Made by a program: the position numbers and the translations under genes
Notes under the pieces: model-generated
Database searches by the model: none
Seen by the model: only the letters and a program-made list of their open reading frames with translations
Told to the model about the DNA's origin: nothing
Origin: Corynebacterium sp. HMSC04H06
Lineage (GTDB): Bacteria > Actinomycetota > Actinomycetes > Mycobacteriales > Mycobacteriaceae
Reading direction: 5' to 3'
NCBI RefSeq assembly: GCF_001815935.1
Contig: NZ_KV823418.1
Location: 1-64,000 of the forward strand
DNA: 64,000 bases
In this document: piece by piece, positions 60,600 to 64,000 of the stretch
Numbering within the stretch: position 1 is the first letter of the stretch
How the letters are laid out: the number at the start of each line of letters is the position of its first letter

Positions 60600-61415
60600 T
60601 TAGCCGCCGAGGTTGAGCACGTCGTCGGACTCGCGGGGCTCCTCCTCCGGCGCCGGCGGGGTCTCAACCAGGGTGACCGTCGCGCCGGTGGCATCGGCCA
60701 GCAGACACATGCGGCCGAACGGGGACTCCTCGGCCGGCCGGATGACCTCGCCGCCGTGGGCCTGTGCCTGCTCTATCGCGGCGTTGAGGTCCGCGACTCC
60801 CAGGAAGGTCTGCCAGAAGCTATTGACCTGGTCGGGGAACTGGCCTTGGGCGTTCCAGAAGCCGGCGAAGGCCGCGCCCTCGGCCTCCGCGGTGGCGTAT
60901 TCGATCTCCCCTGCGCGGCCCGGGCTGGTGCGCAGCTCCCAGTCGAAGAGCTCGCCGTAGAAGTCGAGCGCCTGGGGGAAATCCCGGGTGACGCTCAGCT
61001 CGTGCCAGACCGCGCAGCCGGGCTCGCCGCCGGCGGTAAAGCTGGTGGGGGCCGTCGGCTGGATAAGCCCAAAGAGGCCGCCGGCCGGATCCACTAGTAG
61101 CGCCATCTGGCCGCGTTCGATGGGGCGCGGATCCGCCATCACCTTGCCGCCGAGGCGCTCCGCGCGCTCGCAGTCGGCCGCGATATCCGCGGACAGGAAA
61201 TGCGTGACCCAGGTATCGGGGTTCTGGGCGCCTTCTGGCTGCGGGATAAACCCGCCGATGGGCAGCCCCTTGACGGTCACGGTCTGATAGCCGCCCGGCG
61301 CGCCCTCGATGTCCCAGCCCAGCACGGCTCGGTAAAACTCCGCCGAGGCCGGCTGGTCTGCGGTGGTCAAGTCGATCCAGAAGGGCAGGCCTACCTCGGC
61401 CTCGAATGCTGGCAT
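60600..61415 (-). CDS. VOC (glyoxalase-like) protein with two domains
   Basis: A 271-residue protein with two tandem vicinal-oxygen-chelate modules. The first (about 1-125) has LPFWIDLTTADQPASAEFYR and ALLVDPAGGLFGLIQP. The second (about 135-255) has VWHELSVTRDFPQALDFYGE and CLLADATGATVTLVE. Similar actinobacterial proteins are annotated as glyoxalase/bleomycin-resistance-like hydroxylases; the substrate is unknown. It starts directly after the S4 gene. Confidence 0.87.
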   Translation of the reverse strand: MPAFEAEVGLPFWIDLTTADQPASAEFYRAVLGWDIEGAPGGYQTVTVKGLPIGGFIPQPEGAQNPDTWVTHFLSADIAADCERAERLGGKVMADPRPIERGQMALLVDPAGGLFGLIQPTAPTSFTAGGEPGCAVWHELSVTRDFPQALDFYGELFDWELRTSPGRAGEIEYATAEAEGAAFAGFWNAQGQFPDQVNSFWQTFLGVADLNAAIEQAQAHGGEVIRPAEESPFGRMCLLADATGATVTLVETPPAPEEEPRESDDVLNLGG

Positions 61416-61706
61416 CTACAAGTTCCTCCACATCTCGGGGTCAAAATCATCATCGGCCGTGGCCTCGTCGAAGAAGTCGTCCTCGTCGCCGGCCTCCCCC
61501 ACCACGAAGACAGCGTCGGCGACGCGGACACGGTCGCCGGGCACGATCTTCTCGCCGCGCGTCTGGCACACCGACTCATTAACGGTGACCTCGCCGGCCG
61601 CGATGAGCTCCTTGGCCTCGCCGCCGGTGGCCACTGCGCTGGCGAGCTTAAGGAACTGGCCAATCTTGATGGACTCGCCCGCAATGGGCACTAGAATTTC
61701 CGCCAT
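61416..61706 (-). CDS. S4 domain RNA-binding protein
   Basis: A 96-residue protein. Residues 10-72 form an S4 domain (IKIGQFLKLASAVATGGEAK, LIAAGEVTVNESVCQTRGEK, then VPGDRVRVADAVFVV), with an acidic tail rich in Asp and Phe. S4-only proteins bind structured RNA, often rRNA. TAGACT lies 7 nt before the ATG, so it is probably leaderless and may drive the downstream genes. Confidence 0.87.
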   Translation of the reverse strand: MAEILVPIAGESIKIGQFLKLASAVATGGEAKELIAAGEVTVNESVCQTRGEKIVPGDRVRVADAVFVVGEAGDEDDFFDEATADDDFDPEMWRNL

Positions 61707-61713
61707 GCGGACC

Positions 61714-61719
61714 AGTCTA
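61714..61719 (-). promoter_or_regulatory. -10 element of the leaderless S4 gene
   Basis: TAGACT on the minus strand is followed by 7 nt and the ATG at 61706. It lies at the end of the YbjQ gene. Confidence 0.5.
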
Positions 61720-62046
61720 CCGCTGGGGTTTCAGCGTCACCGCGGTGCCCGAGGCCGTGACCATCAGCATGTTGTTGGACGTGCCCAGCACCGTGTAGTC
61801 GAAGGCGATGCCGATCACCGCGTCCGCGCCCAGCTCCTGGCCGCGGTTCCACAGCTCATTCAGGGCGGACTCGCGGGCCCGCACGGCCTCTTCCTCGTAG
61901 CCGGCGGAACGCCCGCCGGTGATGTTGCGGATGCCCGCGCCGAAGTCCTTCAAGAAATTGATGCCGGAAACCGTCTCGCCGGCGATGACGCGCAGGTACG
62001 TGTCGATCTCGCGGCCTTCTACTGTGTTCGTCGTGGTGAAAATCAT
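61717..62046 (-). CDS. YbjQ (UPF0145) family protein
   Basis: A 109-residue protein of the YbjQ family, which forms ring-like pentamers and is sometimes called heavy-metal-binding. Signs are IFTTTNTVEGREIDTYLRVI, GRSAGYEEEAVRARESAL, and LGADAVIGIAFDYTVLG. The function is unresolved. TAGCCT 6 nt upstream or AAAGG may define the start. It lies 4 nt after the LysE gene. Confidence 0.87.
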   Translation of the reverse strand: MIFTTTNTVEGREIDTYLRVIAGETVSGINFLKDFGAGIRNITGGRSAGYEEEAVRARESALNELWNRGQELGADAVIGIAFDYTVLGTSNNMLMVTASGTAVTLKPQR

Positions 62047-62050
62047 GCCT

Positions 62051-62728
62051 TTAGGCTACCCCGATTGCCCCGCGCACACCTTCGTAGAGGATGAACCCGG
62101 CCAGCAGCAGGAAGACCACCCCGGAGAAGAGATCCACCCACGAGGAGTGGCGCGACATCCAGCGCGAAAACGCCCGCACGGTCAGCGCGACGGCTCCGAA
62201 AAGCACCAGGGACTCGCCCACCAGCAACACCACCAGCAGCGCCGACCAGCCCAGGCTCATGCCCGGCTCTAGAAAATTCGAGAAAACCGCGCCGAAGAAG
62301 ATGACGACCTTAGGGTTCGACAGATCGCAGATAAAGCCCATGCGATAGGCCTTGCCGGCGGTGATCCACACCCGCGGCGCCGAGTCCGGGTTTTGCTCTT
62401 GGAAGGTCTCGGTCTGCACCACGCGGGCGGGCACACGGCGCTGCGCCAGCCCAGATTTGATGGCGCTGTAGGCCATCCACAGCAGATAGGTACCTCCCAG
62501 CAGCTGGAGCGTGATGAGAATCCCCGGGTGCGAATCAATCAGGGCGGACAGACCCGCCAGCGAGGCCACCACCCAGAGCAAAAGACCAGTAGAGCTGCCC
62601 AGGGCCGCCCACAGCCCGGCCCGGGTGGAGCGGGAGCCCAGCCGGATGATCTGGATGACGTCGGGCCCGGGCGAGGCCATGGCCACCAGCCACACCCCCA
62701 TCAGCGTGAGCACAGAGACTAAAGACAC
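62051..62728 (-). CDS. LysE family amino acid exporter (copy A)
   Basis: A 225-residue exporter with six helices. Signs are VWLVAMASPGPDVIQIIRLGSR near the N-terminus, then GLICDLSNPKVVIFFGAVFSNF in the second half. The central cytoplasmic loop is charged. It is of the RhtB/LysE type; the exported amino acid is unknown. GTG at 62728 is chosen because AGGAGGTG lies 4 nt upstream; a longer frame from 62755 is less likely. Confidence 0.85.
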   Translation of the reverse strand: MSLVSVLTLMGVWLVAMASPGPDVIQIIRLGSRSTRAGLWAALGSSTGLLLWVVASLAGLSALIDSHPGILITLQLLGGTYLLWMAYSAIKSGLAQRRVPARVVQTETFQEQNPDSAPRVWITAGKAYRMGFICDLSNPKVVIFFGAVFSNFLEPGMSLGWSALLVVLLVGESLVLFGAVALTVRAFSRWMSRHSSWVDLFSGVVFLLLAGFILYEGVRGAIGVA

Positions 62729-62876
62729 GCGCACCTCCTGTAGAAACGACTGCAAGGCCGCGACCGCAAACCGGGACCTTGATTGAGCTCTCTTTGGCTC
62801 CGCAAAGGGCGGAGTTGATACCGCAACCGAAGGTACGCGTCATCCCACCTAGTGGGAAACAGGTTTGTGCACTGGG

Positions 62877-63515
62877 CTAATTAACCAGGCCCATGACCCC
62901 TTCCACCAGCATGACAAGCCCGAAGATGGTGAAGATGATGCCGGCGACGATGTCCAGCCAGTTGCCGTGCCGGGCCAACCAGCGCGCGGCCGTGCGAACG
63001 ACGAGGGAAAAGCCGCCGAACCAAGCAAAAGAAATGGCCAGCAGGATGAGCCCCACCGCCACGGTCCACAGCGCAGACATGCCCGGGGAAAGGAACTGGG
63101 CGAAGACGGCGCCGAAAAACACCAGGGCCTTCGGGTTGGACAGATTGGTCATCAGCCCCAGGCGGTAGGCCTTGCCCGCGGTGAGCACCCCCTGGACGCG
63201 CTCGGGCTGCGCGGCCTCCGGCTGGCTTGTGCGCAGCCCGCCGCGCAGGGAACTAAGCCCCATGTAGATAAGCACCCCGCCGCTGATAACCTGCAAGCCG
63301 CTGAGCAGCTCCGGCCGGGCAGCAATCAGCGCGGACAGGCCCGCCAGGGAGGCCGCCAGCCACACGCCCGTGCCGGTAGCGATCCCGGCCGCGCACAAAA
63401 GGCCCGCCCGGCGCGAGCGCGGCGCAGTGCGGATCACCTGCACCACGTCGGGGCCCGGGGTCACCAGCAGGACTAGCCACACGCCGATGAGCGTCAGCAG
63501 GGAGGCCATGCTCAT
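62877..63515 (-). CDS. LysE family amino acid exporter (copy B)
   Basis: A 212-residue paralogue of the next gene, with the same signatures (VWLVLLVTPGPDVVQVIRTA, GLMTNLSNPKALVFFGAVFAQF) and a similar C-terminal helix. The two probably arose by tandem duplication and then diverged. AAAGG lies 11 nt before the ATG at 63515; ATG at 63509 is an alternative. The gap of about 150 nt before copy A leaves room for a separate promoter. Confidence 0.85.
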   Translation of the reverse strand: MSMASLLTLIGVWLVLLVTPGPDVVQVIRTAPRSRRAGLLCAAGIATGTGVWLAASLAGLSALIAARPELLSGLQVISGGVLIYMGLSSLRGGLRTSQPEAAQPERVQGVLTAGKAYRLGLMTNLSNPKALVFFGAVFAQFLSPGMSALWTVAVGLILLAISFAWFGGFSLVVRTAARWLARHGNWLDIVAGIIFTIFGLVMLVEGVMGLVN

Positions 63516-63556
63516 GGAGGTTTCTACCTTTCGAAGTATTCAAGGGGCAGTCATTT

Positions 63557-63597
63557 AAAAAAACCGCCACACTGCCGGGGTGGCAGGTGACGGGTTT
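63557..63597 (-). terminator. Intrinsic terminator after the choline dehydrogenase gene
   Basis: On the minus strand AAACC...CTGCC pairs with GGCAG...GGTTT around ACCCC, and seven Ts follow. It separates this gene from the LysE pair. Confidence 0.8.
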
Positions 63598-63623
63598 AAT
63601 GTACACGGAGCGTTTCCGTGGGT

Positions 63624-64000
63624 TTACCAGGCGCCCTCGATGGCGTCCTTGTGGTCACGGACCTTCTCGCCTTCGGCGTAGAGCGGCATGTCCTCGCCGG
63701 CCTTGTACCAGGAGGTGTACTCCGGCTCCAGCGGGGTGCGGCCGGCAATCAAGTCGGCGGCCTTCTCGCCCACCATCATCGTCGGGGCGTAGATGTTGCC
63801 GTTGGTGACGTTCGGGAAGACACCGGCGTCGGCGATGTAGAGGCCTTCGATGCCCCAGACCTGCATGGTCTCCGGGTCGACGACAGCCATCTCGTCGTCC
63901 TTGGACCCCATCTTGGTGGTGCAGGACGGGTGCAGCGCGGTCTCGCCGTCGTTGCGAACCCACTCCAGGATGTCCTCATCGGATTGGACGTCGGGGCCCG
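63624..64000 (-). CDS. betA: Choline dehydrogenase, GMC oxidoreductase (C-terminal part)
   Basis: About 125 residues of the C-terminus are visible; the gene continues beyond the right edge. The GMC C-terminal signature is clear: the active-site His in [33 protein letters not shown], and [21 protein letters not shown]. It fits BetA-like choline dehydrogenase, which makes betaine aldehyde for osmoprotection. The choline assignment rests only on this end, so other GMC alcohol oxidases are possible. Confidence 0.82.
   Translation of the reverse strand, partial: GPDVQSDEDILEWVRNDGETALHPSCTTKMGSKDDEMAVVDPETMQVWGIEGLYIADAGVFPNVTNGNIYAPTMMVGEKAADLIAGRTPLEPEYTSWYKAGEDMPLYAEGEKVRDHKDAIEGAW

Noticed and set aside
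1-64000. CRISPR arrays, rRNA operons or prophage
   Set aside because: No regularly spaced repeats, rRNA sequence or phage structural genes were seen. The holin-family protein at 35803 is a common chromosomal family and is not evidence of a phage.

Overview
The window is GC-rich chromosomal DNA from a mycolic-acid actinobacterium, almost certainly a Corynebacterium. The reasons are a complete arabinogalactan block (wzm-wzt-glfT1-gtrA-dprE1-dprE2-aftA and one large emb), the murT-gatD/recR/ybaB/dnaX/aspT neighbourhood, a Pat-type aromatic aminotransferase, MmpL and CsbD proteins, and many leaderless genes whose -10 hexamer (TANNNT) ends 6-8 nt before the start codon. Gene order resembles the M. 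tuberculosis Rv3711-Rv3722 and Rv3777-Rv3793 regions. The species cannot be named from this window.

Layout. 0-10 kb: tail of a basic protein, murT-gatD (peptidoglycan amidation), recR, ybaB, dnaX, a SUFU-like gene with no ordinary start codon, aspT, and a GntR-controlled ABC system with a perfect palindromic operator. 10-15 kb: SRP RNA, tRNA-Ser(GGA), an orphan ORF, a zinc butanediol dehydrogenase, a GNAT enzyme and a CPA1 antiporter. 15-22 kb: a queuosine-related locus (gluQ, a YhhQ-type transporter, an ABC-ATPase-domain protein, tgt, mmpL). Its Tgt lacks the family's three zinc cysteines, which is the most unusual protein feature in the window. 22-28 kb: tRNA-Ser(CGA), csbD, tadA with its partner gene, tyrA, a DUF1990 gene, butA, and a broken IS481-type element beside tRNA-Arg(ACG). 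28-34 kb: dicarboxylate transporter, mgtE, a Nudix-LOG fusion, an MFS exporter, tRNA-Ser(GCT). 34-40 kb: pat, a holin-like membrane gene and a molybdenum-cofactor cluster (moaD, moeA, mog, moaE, moeB-rhodanese), then tRNA-Ser(TGA). 40-56.5 kb: quinone oxidoreductase, a cysteine-desulfurase-like enzyme and the arabinogalactan block. 56.5-64 kb: esterase, M13 peptidase, a compact operon (LysE exporter, YbjQ, S4, double VOC, alkyltransferase-like protein, SMR pair), a second LysE exporter and the end of a choline dehydrogenase.

Genes that work together. Wzm/Wzt export the galactan started by GlfT1. DprE1/DprE2 make the arabinose donor used by AftA and Emb. TadA acts on tRNA-Arg(ACG), which is encoded 4.6 kb away. 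GluQ, Tgt and the transporter form a queuosine salvage group. All four serine tRNA isoacceptors (GGA, CGA, GCT, TGA) lie within 30 kb. Non-coding features of note are a two-copy ~85-bp palindromic repeat, three 16-bp tandem repeats upstream of the dicarboxylate transporter, and a 33-bp divergent intergenic region with two leaderless promoters. All coordinates, motifs and starts were read by eye; no database search was run.
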